Assembly (NCBI RefSeq): GCF_013407955.1
Contig: NZ_JACCBU010000001.1
Location: 3,596,001 to 3,660,000 of the forward strand
Origin: Microlunatus parietis
Lineage (GTDB): Bacteria > Actinomycetota > Actinomycetes > Propionibacteriales > Propionibacteriaceae
Length of the DNA: 64,000 nt
Direction: 5' to 3'
Each line of letters opens with the position of its first letter. The stretch's first letter is position 1. Positions 24,499 through 32,617 of the stretch are shown here, piece after piece. The notes under the pieces are model-generated. The model searched no databases. It saw nothing but the letters and a program-made list of their open reading frames with translations, and was not told the DNA's origin. The translations under genes were made by a program, and so were the position numbers.

Positions 24499-25122
24499 AT
24501 GGGCGTACGGAACTACCTGATCGAAGGAGTGTCCGGCAGCGGCAAGACCGCGGTCTGCACGGAGCTGCTGCGGCGCGGCTACGAAGCCATCCACGGCGAT
24601 CGAGTGCTGGCCTATCAGGGCGATCCGGAGACCGGCGCACCCCTGACCGACGCCGAGGTCACTGCCCGCGGTCCGTTCGCCGGCCGGCACGGGGCCGGTT
24701 GCGACTGCCTGGAATGCCTGGCCTGGGCCGACCGGTTCTGGGTCTGGAAGCTTGATCGGGTGCAGGCCATGATCGCCGATCACCGTCAGTCGGTGACCTT
24801 CTTCTGCGGCGGCTCGAGAAACGTCACCAAGATCAACAGTCGCTTCGACGGCGTGTACGTTCTCGATGTCGATCTTGAAACCCTGCTCAGCCGGCTGGCG
24901 CGGCGGCCGGAGGACGAGTTCGGCGGCAAGCAGTCCGAACGAGACCTCGTGGCGCTCCGGCACCGGACGCGCGCGGCCCGCCTCCGGGATCTCCGCGTCC
25001 CCGAGGACGCCATCGTGGTCGACACCAGACGACCGCTCACCGAGGTCGTCGACGAGATCATCCGACGGAGCGCATCGAGAGTGACGTCAGCGACCGCGAT
25101 CGGGCCAGCGGGAGGTCGTTAA
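24499..25122 (+). CDS. P-loop nucleoside/small-molecule kinase-like ATPase
   Basis: Protein of about 207 residues. Walker A is GVSGSGKT (about 10-17); the sequence then has LLRRGYEAIHGD, a Cys-rich turn CDCLECLAW (about 75-83), the strand VTFFCGGSRN, YVLDVDLETLLSRL (Walker-B-like region, about 120) and a basic lid LARRPEDEFGGKQSERD. This layout is that of short AAA_18/shikimate- or nucleoside-kinase-like ATPases; no substrate is apparent. The start at 24499 gives the usual short lead before the P-loop. A truncated frameshifted paralog lies 900 bases upstream. Confidence 0.8.
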   Translation: MGVRNYLIEGVSGSGKTAVCTELLRRGYEAIHGDRVLAYQGDPETGAPLTDAEVTARGPFAGRHGAGCDCLECLAWADRFWVWKLDRVQAMIADHRQSVTFFCGGSRNVTKINSRFDGVYVLDVDLETLLSRLARRPEDEFGGKQSERDLVALRHRTRAARLRDLRVPEDAIVVDTRRPLTEVVDEIIRRSASRVTSATAIGPAGGR

Positions 25123-25261
25123 GTCGCCACTCGGCGAGCCGACTCGAGCCGCCTACCGCCGGGACCTTGGGTTCGGATTCGGTCGTCGCTCGATCCGTGA
25201 GACGTCACCTCTGCAGCGACACGCCGCCAGAACGCCTGCTTTTGTGACCGGTCGGCGGGTT

Positions 25262-25690
25262 TTAGAGGGGGCGGCGGAAGCGGATGGGGCCGTCGGGTTG
25301 GTGGGTGACCTCGAAGCCGAGCGCCTGGTGGAAGGCGATCGAGCGGTCGTTCAACGGGGAGGTGATGGCCCAGACCTCGGTACGGCCGTTCCGGCGGGCC
25401 AGGTCGAAGAAGCGGTCGTAGAGGTCGGCGGCGAGGCCGGTTCGGCGGAGGTCGGGGCGGACGCCGATGAAGTGGACGTAGGCGACTTCGGGGCGGGACG
25501 GGGAGAGGAAGCCGACCAGGAAGCCGGCCAGGCCCTGGTCGTCGTCGGCGACGAAGCTGGTGCCGAAGAAGTGGTCCAGGAACAGGGGCTGCAGGACCGC
25601 GGCGATCGGGCGGCCCCACCAGTCGTCCAGCACCGGGTGGATCCGGTCGTGATCCTCCGGGACGGCCTGCCGTACCCGTACGTCGCTCAT
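25262..25690 (-). CDS. GNAT-family N-acetyltransferase
   Basis: Cytoplasmic acetyltransferase of 142 residues. The acetyl-CoA-binding motif is VRPDLRRTGLAADLYDRF (about 78-95), preceded by the strand VAYVHFIGV and followed by VWAITSPLNDRSIAFHQALG, typical of GNAT folds. Acceptor unknown. Its ATG overlaps the stop of the IMPACT-family gene, so the two are co-translated; a third small gene is linked further upstream by a GTGA overlap. The 139 bases to the kinase-like gene on the other strand contain no recognised element. Confidence 0.92.
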   Translation of the reverse strand: MSDVRVRQAVPEDHDRIHPVLDDWWGRPIAAVLQPLFLDHFFGTSFVADDDQGLAGFLVGFLSPSRPEVAYVHFIGVRPDLRRTGLAADLYDRFFDLARRNGRTEVWAITSPLNDRSIAFHQALGFEVTHQPDGPIRFRRPL

Positions 25691-26325
25691 AAGCCCGCTC
25701 CCTCCACGTCGACCCAGGACTGCCCGACGACCGCGAGCTCAGCGGCCCCGCCGGACACCTCGGCGACCAGCCGTGCCAGGCCGTCCGGGTCGCGTACGGC
25801 GGCCGGGATGATCACCGGGTCGGCCCAGCGGACCTCGCCGACGTCGGCGCCGGCCTGGCGGACCGTGTTCTCCAGCTTTCCCGCCTGCGCCGCCGGTACG
25901 GAGATCTCGACCAGGGTGCGCAGCTCGCGGACCAGCGTCCCGGCGTCGGCGAGCGCGGCCTGGGCCGCCGCCGTGTAGGCGCGGACCAGGCCGCCGGCGC
26001 CGAGCAACGTACCGCCGAACCAGCGGGTGACCACCGCGCCCACGTCGCTCACTCCGGCCCCGACGAGCACCTGCAGGATCGGGGCTCCGGCGGTGCCGGA
26101 CGGCTCGCCGTCGTCGTTGCTGCGGGTGATCCGGCCGTCCGGGCCGAGCACGAACGCCGAGCAGTGGTGCCGGGCGTCGTGGTGCTCCCGCCGGGCCCGG
26201 TCGATCACGGCCCGCGCCTCGTCCTCCGTGGCCACCCGCTCGACCCGGCCGAGGAAGACCGAACCCTTGGCCTCGTACCGTCCAATCCCGGGCCCGGCCA
26301 CCGTCACCGACCGCGCGAGCGTCAC
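25687..26325 (-). CDS. yigZ: IMPACT/YigZ family protein
   Basis: Protein of 212 residues with the two IMPACT-family landmarks: RITRSNDDGEPSGTAGAPIL (about 65-84) and VVTRWFGGTLLGAGGLVRAY (about 98-117), followed by the C-terminal ferredoxin-like DUF1949 domain. Eukaryotic IMPACT modulates GCN2; bacterial members are linked to ribosome-associated functions but have no settled role. Start is GTG at 26325, overlapping the stop of the small gene upstream, and it overlaps the GNAT gene downstream, so it is the middle gene of a three-gene string. Confidence 0.95.
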   Translation of the reverse strand: MTLARSVTVAGPGIGRYEAKGSVFLGRVERVATEDEARAVIDRARREHHDARHHCSAFVLGPDGRITRSNDDGEPSGTAGAPILQVLVGAGVSDVGAVVTRWFGGTLLGAGGLVRAYTAAAQAALADAGTLVRELRTLVEISVPAAQAGKLENTVRQAGADVGEVRWADPVIIPAAVRDPDGLARLVAEVSGGAAELAVVGQSWVDVEGAGL

Positions 26326-26744
26326 TCCTGGTCCAGTCGCCGCCGAAGAAACTCGGCCAGGTCACCGGCCTCCCCGTCGGGTCCGCCGCGGCCGACCACC
26401 AGCGGCGGGGGAGTCGCGGTCAGCTTGACCCCGCGGACGCGTTCGGCCAGCCCGCCCGGCACCAGCAGCACGAAGTACTCGCCGTTCTCGCCGATCGCGA
26501 CGGAACGGTCCCGGCGGAGATACCAGCCGGTCCGGTCGGTCCGGGCCTCGGCGCCGGACATCAGCCGCGCCCGCAGCCGCTCGGTCGGCAGGCCGCGCCG
26601 GCGGGCCTCGGCGACGAAGGCGTCGATCAGCCGCTGCGCCTTGACCGCCTCGGTCCGCTGCTGACCCTGGGCCAGATCGGCCCGGCGGGCGGCGCCCTCG
26701 GCGCGGGCGGAGCGCGGATCGGTCACCCGAATGACCCTACCCAT
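26322..26744 (-). CDS. Small conserved hypothetical protein
   Basis: Basic protein of about 140 residues, first gene of the string with yigZ and the GNAT gene. The N-terminus is an Ala/Arg/Gln-rich helix; the centre, RTGWYLRRDRSVAIGENGEY (about 70-89), and the proline-rich end (TPPPLVVGRGG) are the most distinctive parts. I do not recognise a family beyond an actinobacterial hypothetical. Start ATG 26744 or GTG 26726; the GTG has AGGG eight bases upstream. The C-terminus overlaps yigZ by GTGA. Confidence 0.65.
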   Translation of the reverse strand: MGRVIRVTDPRSARAEGAARRADLAQGQQRTEAVKAQRLIDAFVAEARRRGLPTERLRARLMSGAEARTDRTGWYLRRDRSVAIGENGEYFVLLVPGGLAERVRGVKLTATPPPLVVGRGGPDGEAGDLAEFLRRRLDQE

Positions 26745-26877
26745 CCGCCGCGTGGCCCGGGAACTGATCCGCTTCGGCCGGAGTTGACTTGCTCGGACCA
26801 CTACAATCGGGCAGGCCGTGCGGCCAGAGGTCCGCGGCACATTCGGGGAGTATCAGTCAGCGAAGGGTCTTGACGCC

Positions 26878-27933
26878 ATGCCGGACACGCCGGTCGACCT
26901 GTTCACCTTCAGCGAGGAGGAGGAACCGCGAGAGCGTCGCCCGCGCCCGCCCAAGAAGAAGCGGCGGGCCCTGCCGGCCGTGCTGATCGCCGTCGCCGGC
27001 GTGCTCGTCCTGGCCCTGGTCGCCGGCTTCCTGTACGCGGCCTCGCTGAACCGGTCCGTGTCGGAGAACCTGCAGCGGACCGACGACTCGATGCCGGACC
27101 CCGACGACACCGAGCGGCCGGAGAAGCAGCCGTCGCAGGAGAAGGGCGCGGTCAACTTCGTGCTGCTCGGCTCCGACAGCCGCGACCCGGACAACAAGAG
27201 CGGCACCGGCCGGTCCGACGTGCTGATCGTGGCCCACCTCAACGCGGCCCGGGACAAGGCGTACCTGATCTCGTTCACCCGCGACCTCTGGGTCGAGATC
27301 CCCGGCAAGGGCAAGGCCAAGATCAACGCCGCGTACTCGTGGGGCGGCCCGAAGCTGACGATCAAGACCGTCGAGTCGCTCACCGGTGCCCGGATGGACC
27401 ACCTGGCCTTGATCGACTTCGACGGGTTCACCGAGCTCACCACCGAGCTCGGTGGCGTGACGGTCACCAATGATCAAGAGTTCAGCTCGCACGGCTTCCA
27501 CTACCCCAAGGGCAAGATCACGATCATGGGCGAGGAAGCGCTCTGGTTCGTCCGGGAGCGGAAGGCCCTGAAGAACGGTGATCTTGATCGGGCCAAGAAC
27601 CACCGGAAGGTGATCCAGGCGATCCTGGAGAAGGGCCTCAGCCCGGAGACGATCGCCAACCCGCAGCGGTTCACCACCTTCGTCGGCGGCGTCGCCTCGC
27701 ACCTCACCGTGGACAACGCGCTGACCGACGACAAGATCCGCGACCTGGCGTTCTCGCTCCGGCTGCCGCCGTCCCAGATCTACAGCCTGCAGGCCCCGAT
27801 CTCGGGCTTCGGCACCTCCGACGACGGCCAGGCGATCGACCTGGTGGACGAGGAGAAGATGGCCGAGCTGTCCAAGGCGCTCCGGGACGACACGCTCGAC
27901 GAGTACGTCGCGAAGTACCCTCCGAAGGAATAG
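26878..27933 (+). CDS. LytR-CpsA-Psr (LCP) family cell-wall ligase
   Basis: Membrane-anchored protein of about 351 residues: an acidic then strongly basic cytoplasmic N-terminus (RRPRPPKKKRRA), one membrane span (about 32-54), an acidic linker and an LCP domain. The LCP landmarks are FVLLGSDSRDPDN (about 92-104), GRSDVLIVAHLN, FTRDLWVEIPGKGKAKINAA and the pyrophosphate-binding RDRAK-like region NGDLDRAKNHRKVIQAIL. LCP enzymes attach teichoic acids, arabinogalactan or capsule to peptidoglycan outside the membrane. Start at the ATG with GAAGGG 9-10 bases upstream. A TACAAT hexamer at 26802 could be its -10 element; no good -35 accompanies it. Confidence 0.93.
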   Translation: MPDTPVDLFTFSEEEEPRERRPRPPKKKRRALPAVLIAVAGVLVLALVAGFLYAASLNRSVSENLQRTDDSMPDPDDTERPEKQPSQEKGAVNFVLLGSDSRDPDNKSGTGRSDVLIVAHLNAARDKAYLISFTRDLWVEIPGKGKAKINAAYSWGGPKLTIKTVESLTGARMDHLALIDFDGFTELTTELGGVTVTNDQEFSSHGFHYPKGKITIMGEEALWFVRERKALKNGDLDRAKNHRKVIQAILEKGLSPETIANPQRFTTFVGGVASHLTVDNALTDDKIRDLAFSLRLPPSQIYSLQAPISGFGTSDDGQAIDLVDEEKMAELSKALRDDTLDEYVAKYPPKE

Positions 27934-27963
27934 GCGACAGACCCTACGAGAGACTTGCCGACC

Positions 27964-29316
27964 ATGGAGTGGATCCGCGCCCTGCGACTGCTGTGGCGAC
28001 ACGGCTACTTCCGGAAGCTGATGGCGGTCCGGATCGCCACCCAGTCCTGCGACGGGCTGCTCCAGGTGGCCCTCGCCTCGTACGTCCTCTTCTCGCCGGA
28101 ACGCCAGCCGGACGCCGGCTCGATCGCGGCCGTGCTGGCGATCACGCTGCTCCCGTTCTCGGTCCTCGGCCCATTCGTCGGCGTCATCCTGGATCGCTGG
28201 TCGCGCCGGCAGGTGCTGGTCGTGGTCGACCTGATCCGGGCCGTGCTGGTGCTCGGCCTGGCCGCACTGGTCGCCACCGGGTTGCGGACCGGCTCGGTCG
28301 AGGCGCTGTTCTACGGCGGCGTCCTGCTCGCGATGAGCCTGAACCGGTTCCTGCTGGCCGCGTTGTCGGCCGCCCTGCCGCACACCATCGAGCCGACCGA
28401 ATACATGGTCGCCAACTCGGTGGTGCCGACCGTCGGCCCGGCCGGCGCGCTGGTCGGGGCGGCGCTCGGCACGCTGCTCCGGCTGGTGTTGGGCAGCCAG
28501 GTGCCCTCCTTCGCGGCGGACGCGACGCTGTTCATCGTCGCCTGCGGCGGGTACGTGCTCAGTGCCTGCCTGGCCCTGCGGATCCCGCGTGATCAACTCG
28601 GCCCGGACGAGCGCGGCACCCGTTCGGCCCGGGACGTGATCGCCGGGCTGGCCGTGGCGCTGCGTCACCTGCGCGAGCGCCGGGCGGCCGGGATCGGGCT
28701 GCTCACGATCGGCCTGCAGCGGCTGATCTTCGGCGTCGTCACGGTGGCCACGATCCTGATCTTCCGGAACCACTTCCACAGCATCGATGACGTGAACCCG
28801 GCCATCGCCGACCTCGGCCTGTTCGCGGTGATCACCGGGGCCGGCTTCGTCGTCGCGGCGGCGATCACGCCGTTGATCACCGCCCGCGCCGGGGTCCGGG
28901 CCTGGGTCGTCGCGGCGCTGCTGCTGTCCGCCGTCCTGCAGGTGTTCCCGGGTGCGATCTACACCAAGGTCACGTTGATGATCGCCGCGTTCCTGCTCGG
29001 CGTCACCGCGCAGAGCGTCAAGATCTGTGTCGACACCCTGGTCCAGGCGCACGTCGACGACGACGTCAAGGGCCGCGCGTTCGTCATCTACGACATGATC
29101 TTCAACGTCGCGCTGGTGGCGGCCGCCTGCATCACCGCGTTGATCATGCCGCCGGACGGGCGCTCGGTGCCGGTCCTGATCGGACTCGCGGCCTGCTACG
29201 CGCTGATCGGCGTCGCGTTCCTGATCGTCACCCGCGGCCTCGACCTGAACGCCGGCACCGAGTCGATGCGGGAGGCCATCGACGACGAGGCGGCCGCCGA
29301 GGAGCACCGCGGCTGA
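27964..29316 (+). CDS. MFS transporter
   Basis: Integral membrane protein of about 450 residues with about 12 hydrophobic segments and the MFS motif GVILDRWSRRQVLVVVDLIR (about 75-94) between helices 2 and 3, in the form seen in MFS_3/enterobactin-exporter-like proteins. A long cytoplasmic loop around residue 205-240 separates the two halves. Drug or metabolite efflux is the usual inferred role; no substrate evidence. The start is the ATG at 27964; a TTG three codons upstream is possible. It begins 30 bases after the LCP gene and may be on its transcript. Confidence 0.9.
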   Translation: MEWIRALRLLWRHGYFRKLMAVRIATQSCDGLLQVALASYVLFSPERQPDAGSIAAVLAITLLPFSVLGPFVGVILDRWSRRQVLVVVDLIRAVLVLGLAALVATGLRTGSVEALFYGGVLLAMSLNRFLLAALSAALPHTIEPTEYMVANSVVPTVGPAGALVGAALGTLLRLVLGSQVPSFAADATLFIVACGGYVLSACLALRIPRDQLGPDERGTRSARDVIAGLAVALRHLRERRAAGIGLLTIGLQRLIFGVVTVATILIFRNHFHSIDDVNPAIADLGLFAVITGAGFVVAAAITPLITARAGVRAWVVAALLLSAVLQVFPGAIYTKVTLMIAAFLLGVTAQSVKICVDTLVQAHVDDDVKGRAFVIYDMIFNVALVAAACITALIMPPDGRSVPVLIGLAACYALIGVAFLIVTRGLDLNAGTESMREAIDDEAAAEEHRG

Positions 29317-29379
29317 ACCCGTCTCGCCGACTTTCGCCGGCTCTACCCGCGCCGCCGCCGATCAACTTAACCTTGGACC

Positions 29380-30327
29380 ATGAGGACGCGCGTGCTGGGG
29401 GCCACCGTTGCCTTGATCCTGCTGGTCGGCGCAGGCTGCGGTACGGGCTCGACGCCCGAGGATCCGGCCGCCCCGGAGCCCGGCACCTCCTCCGCACCGG
29501 TCGCGCCGCCCCCGTCGCCGACGCCGGAGCCGTTGTCCAAGGACGCGTACCAGAAGCTGTTGACCGCGTCCGAGGCCGCCGTCCGGAAGGGCTTCGACCA
29601 GGTGATGGCGGCGAAGTCGATCAAGGAGGTCCAGGCCGCTGCGGACAAGTTGGCCGGGGTGATGTCGGGCGAGGCGCAGAAGATCAACACGACAGAGGCG
29701 CCGGACGAGGCGCTGGCCGCCGACGGGGAGCTGCTCCGCCTGCTCAAGGCCTCGGCGCCGAAGTTCGAACCGAGCAACGCCAAGGCCAACGAGTGCGGTC
29801 TCAAGCCGAGCACCACCGAGCAGGTGATCCAGGCCAAGCGGGCCGTGCACGAGTCGGTCAAGCCCGACGGGCTGAAGCACGTCACCGCCCAGTTCAAGAA
29901 GATCGGCTACCGCTGGGGCCAGAAGCTGCTGCCGGCCAAGCCTGAGCCGCCGGCGAAGAAGAAGCGGCGGGCCGACAACGGTGAGGTGATCGAACGCAAC
30001 GGCAGCCGCGGCAGCCGCTTCCTCAAGATCAAGAACGACACCCCGTCGGACTACGTGGTGGCCGCGGTGACGAAGAACCCGAAGAAGCCGATGGCGAGCA
30101 TCTACGTCCGTGCCAACTCCGACACCACGCTGTACAACCTGGCCGCCAAGACCTACACCGTCTACTACAAGACCGGGACGGACTGGGACGACGACCGGAA
30201 GACCTTCACCCGCGGCTGCGCGTTCCAGAAGTTCCAGTTGTCCTTCCTGCCGCAGTCCAACTGGGAGATCGAGTTGAAGAAGCGGATCGGCGGCAACGCC
30301 AGCACCCAGCCGACCGAGCCGTTCTGA
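29380..30327 (+). CDS. Hypothetical lipoprotein
   Basis: Exported lipoprotein of 315 residues: signal peptide MRTRVLGATVALILLVGAGC with the lipobox Cys at 20, then a Pro/Thr/Ser-rich linker of about 30 residues. Residues 55-170 are helical and Lys/Ala-rich; a basic patch PPAKKKRRAD (about 190) precedes a C-terminal beta-rich part with aromatic repeats (YTVYYKTGTDWDDD). I do not recognise a family. The sequence is unusual for the window in its lysine content. It probably follows the MFS gene on the same strand but has its own 63-base leader. Confidence 0.75.
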   Translation: MRTRVLGATVALILLVGAGCGTGSTPEDPAAPEPGTSSAPVAPPPSPTPEPLSKDAYQKLLTASEAAVRKGFDQVMAAKSIKEVQAAADKLAGVMSGEAQKINTTEAPDEALAADGELLRLLKASAPKFEPSNAKANECGLKPSTTEQVIQAKRAVHESVKPDGLKHVTAQFKKIGYRWGQKLLPAKPEPPAKKKRRADNGEVIERNGSRGSRFLKIKNDTPSDYVVAAVTKNPKKPMASIYVRANSDTTLYNLAAKTYTVYYKTGTDWDDDRKTFTRGCAFQKFQLSFLPQSNWEIELKKRIGGNASTQPTEPF

Positions 30328-30337
30328 TCCCTGCCGG

Positions 30338-31240
30338 TCAGGACACCGCCAGCGAGGCTCCGGTCAGCCGCTCCGCCTCGTCCCAGAGCCGGCGCGCGGC
30401 CCCGGCATCGCGCGCCCGGCGGGGGATCCTGGCGACGCCGGTGGTCCCGCGGAACTCCAGCAACCCGGTCGGGCCGTAGTAGCCGCCCTGGCGTGCTTCG
30501 GGATCGGCCGCCGCGTACAGCAGCGGCTCGGTGCCGACGCCGACCTCCTGCAGCCGGAACGGGCCGAGGCCGTGGTAGCCGCGGCGCGGCCGGTCCCGGC
30601 CGAGGTTCGGCCCGGCGGTCTGCAGATTGGTCCTGGTGACGCCGGGATGCGCGCCGGTACTGAGCAGCGGCCAGCCGCGCTCGGTGGCGATCTCGGCCAA
30701 CCGCAGCGTCATCATCACGTTGGCCAGCTTCGACTGGGCGTAGGCCCGGGTCGGTCCGTAGCCGCGCTGGAACTGCGGATCGTCGAACCGGATCGTGCCG
30801 AAGTGCGCCATCCCGCTGCTCATCGTCGCGACCCGGGGCGCGGCCGCGCGGAGCAGCACCGGCAGCAGCCGTACGGTGAGCGCGAACGGGCCGAGGAAGT
30901 TGCTGCCGTACTGCAATTCGAAGCCGTCCACGGTCGTGTGCCGGGTCGGCGGCATCATCACGCCGGCGTTGTTGATCAAGGTGTCCACCCGGTCGACGCC
31001 GGCCGCGAAGTCGGCCACCGAGGCCAGGTCCGCCAGATCCACCCGGCGCACCTCGAGGCTCGCCCCGGGCTGCCGGCCCAGGATCTCCAGCCGGGCCTGC
31101 TCGCCCTTCTCCGGCGTCCGGACCGCCATGATCACGTGCGCACCGGCGCCGGCCAGCCGGGCGGCCGCCTCCTTGCCGGTGCCGCTGTTCGCGCCGGTGA
31201 CGATGATGATCTTGCCGGTCTGATCGGGTACCTGATACAT
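30338..31240 (-). CDS. Short-chain dehydrogenase/reductase
   Basis: SDR oxidoreductase of 300 residues. It has the cofactor motif VTGANSGTGKEAA (about 14-26), the NADP-favouring Arg in AVRTPEKGE, NNAGVMMPP (about 90-98), catalytic Ser in ATMSSGMAHF (about 138) and YAQSK (about 165-169). The length and the HPGVTRTNL region resemble retinol-dehydrogenase-like SDRs. It is transcribed divergently from a TetR-type gene across 63 bases holding two identical operators, so it is almost certainly that regulator's target. Confidence 0.93.
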   Translation of the reverse strand: MYQVPDQTGKIIIVTGANSGTGKEAAARLAGAGAHVIMAVRTPEKGEQARLEILGRQPGASLEVRRVDLADLASVADFAAGVDRVDTLINNAGVMMPPTRHTTVDGFELQYGSNFLGPFALTVRLLPVLLRAAAPRVATMSSGMAHFGTIRFDDPQFQRGYGPTRAYAQSKLANVMMTLRLAEIATERGWPLLSTGAHPGVTRTNLQTAGPNLGRDRPRRGYHGLGPFRLQEVGVGTEPLLYAAADPEARQGGYYGPTGLLEFRGTTGVARIPRRARDAGAARRLWDEAERLTGASLAVS

Positions 31241-31254
31241 GCCTCCACTTTAAG

Positions 31255-31289
31255 AGACCGGTGGTCTGTTCTCAAGAGACCGGTGGTCT
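31255..31289. promoter_or_regulatory. Twin TetR operators between the SDR and TetR genes
   Basis: AGACCGGTGGTCT occurs at 31255-31267 and again at 31277-31289, within a longer shared AAGAGACCGGTGGTCT. Each is a palindrome (AGACC-GGT-GGTCT) and the copies are 22 bases apart, two helical turns, so two repressor dimers could bind the same face. The site would cover both divergent promoters. Confidence 0.8.
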
Positions 31290-31303
31290 GAAATACTGGC
31301 GGC

Positions 31304-31969
31304 ATGGCCACGTTCCACCGCGCCCGCAGCGAGGAGCAGCGGGCCGCCCGCCGGACCGCGATCCTCGATGTCGCCGCGACGATGCTCGGCGAGCAGCCGG
31401 TCGCCGAGCTCAGCCTGAACGCGCTGGCCCGCCGGGTCGGGCTGGCCAAGTCCAACGTGCTGCGCTACTTCGACTCGCGCGAGGCGATCCTGCTGGAGTT
31501 GCTGACCGCACAATCGACCGACTGGCTCGCGGAACTGTCCCGGCTGCCCAAGCCGCGCGGTGCCGTCAGCACCCGAAGCCGTCGACTCACGACCGCCATC
31601 GCCGAGTCGCTGGCCCGGCGGCCGGTGCTCTGCGATCTGATCGGGAGCCAGGCCGCCGTTCTGGAACGGAACGTGTCGGTCGAGGTCGCCGCCCGGCACA
31701 AGCGGGCGTCACTGGCCGCGATGGCCGACTTCGGTGCGATCGTCCGGCGGGCCCTGCCGGAGCTCGACGACGAGACGGCCCGGCTCTTCGCCGCGGCCAC
31801 CCAGCTGACGGCAGGGGCGCTCTGGGTCCACGCCCAGCCGACCGAGGTGCTGCGGGCCGTCTATGACGCACATCCCGACCTGGCCGTGTTCAAGATCGAC
31901 TTCGTCGCCGACATGCAGCGGTTCCTGTCGGTCGTCCTGGCCGGGCTGCTCGCACAGAATCCCAGCTGA
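31304..31969 (+). CDS. TetR-family transcriptional regulator
   Basis: Repressor of 221 residues. The N-terminal helix-turn-helix lies in ELSLNALARRVGLAKSNVLR, followed by YFDSREAILLELL (about 58-70), the standard TetR layout; the C-terminal part has the TetR_C features of AcrR-like proteins (LCDLIGSQAAVLERNVS). It begins 15 bases after the second of two identical palindromes and should repress both itself and the divergent SDR gene, releasing them when a small ligand, perhaps the SDR substrate, binds. Confidence 0.93.
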   Translation: MATFHRARSEEQRAARRTAILDVAATMLGEQPVAELSLNALARRVGLAKSNVLRYFDSREAILLELLTAQSTDWLAELSRLPKPRGAVSTRSRRLTTAIAESLARRPVLCDLIGSQAAVLERNVSVEVAARHKRASLAAMADFGAIVRRALPELDDETARLFAAATQLTAGALWVHAQPTEVLRAVYDAHPDLAVFKIDFVADMQRFLSVVLAGLLAQNPS

Positions 31970-32040
31970 CTCGGGATTTGCTCCCTAGACTTCTGCTGGA
32001 GTCGGTGCGACGGGGCACCGCGTCGGCCGGGGAGGCCATG

Positions 32041-32499
32041 ATGGACGCGATCACACCGGATCGTCAGCTGATCACCATGATCGACGCGCGGCAGCAGGAC
32101 CTGGTCGGCTACCTGCGCACGGCTCGGCCGCGCGGCAGCCGGCTGGCCGTGGCGGGCATCATCTTCAGTGGTGCGTCGGCCGCCTTCACCGCCGGACCGG
32201 CGTTCGGCGGGCCCGGCTTCACCCAGACGGTGACCGATCTGGTGGGACTTCAGCAGACCTCGATCGTCTGGCAGGTGCTCTGTCTGATGGCGCTGATCGT
32301 CTCGGTGGCCACGACGGTGACGATCAACCTGGCCAACAGCCAGCAGTTGAGCAGCCGGGTGGCCGCCGCCGAGACCTGCTCGGCCGAGCTGGACGGCCTG
32401 CGCACCTTGATCGACTTCGGGCAGATCCCGGTCGGCGAGGCGGCCCGGCTCTACCACGGCTACGTCTCGAAGATCGGCTTCATCCCCACCGTACGGTGA
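32041..32499 (+). CDS. Small membrane protein, unknown function
   Basis: About 152 residues with two hydrophobic segments (LAVAGIIFSGASAAFTAG, about 37-54, and VLCLMALIVSVATTVTINLA, about 78-97) and a C-terminal cytoplasmic helix. The second ATG (32041) is chosen since GGGGAGG stands five bases upstream; the first ATG at 32038 is only two bases from it. I do not recognise the family. It is the last gene before the conserved cca-trxA block and converges with cca across a repeat-bearing gap. Confidence 0.6.
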   Translation: MDAITPDRQLITMIDARQQDLVGYLRTARPRGSRLAVAGIIFSGASAAFTAGPAFGGPGFTQTVTDLVGLQQTSIVWQVLCLMALIVSVATTVTINLANSQQLSSRVAAAETCSAELDGLRTLIDFGQIPVGEAARLYHGYVSKIGFIPTVR

Positions 32500-32519
32500 G
32501 TGCCCGGACCGGCGGCGTA

Positions 32520-32588
32520 GCCGCGACCGCTGCACCCATCCGCGACCGGTGCAACGGTCGCGAATGCGAGGAACGGTCGCGGCTGCGG
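32520..32588. repeat. Hairpin repeat B, copy 1
   Basis: About 69 bases with an outer perfect 9-bp pairing GCCGCGACC (32520-32528) / GGTCGCGGC (32575-32583) and an inner hairpin GCGACCG - GTGCAA - CGGTCGC. It matches copy 2 at 42274-42343 over nearly its whole length. Just beyond it is an 18-base tandem duplication including GCGGGCGGGTTGGG. It fills the convergent gap between the small membrane protein and cca and may act as a terminator as well. Confidence 0.7.
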
Positions 32589-32617
32589 GCGGGTTGGGCA
32601 CTGCGGGCGGGTTGGGG

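Noticed and set aside
26784..26807. TTGACT...TACAAT as a complete promoter for the LCP gene
   Set aside because: The hexamers are only 12 bases apart, too close for a standard promoter; only the TACAAT is kept as a possible -10.
26857..29307. 816-codon minus-strand open frame opposite the LCP and MFS genes
   Set aside because: His/Asp/Arg-rich composition typical of antisense reading; no recognisable domain.
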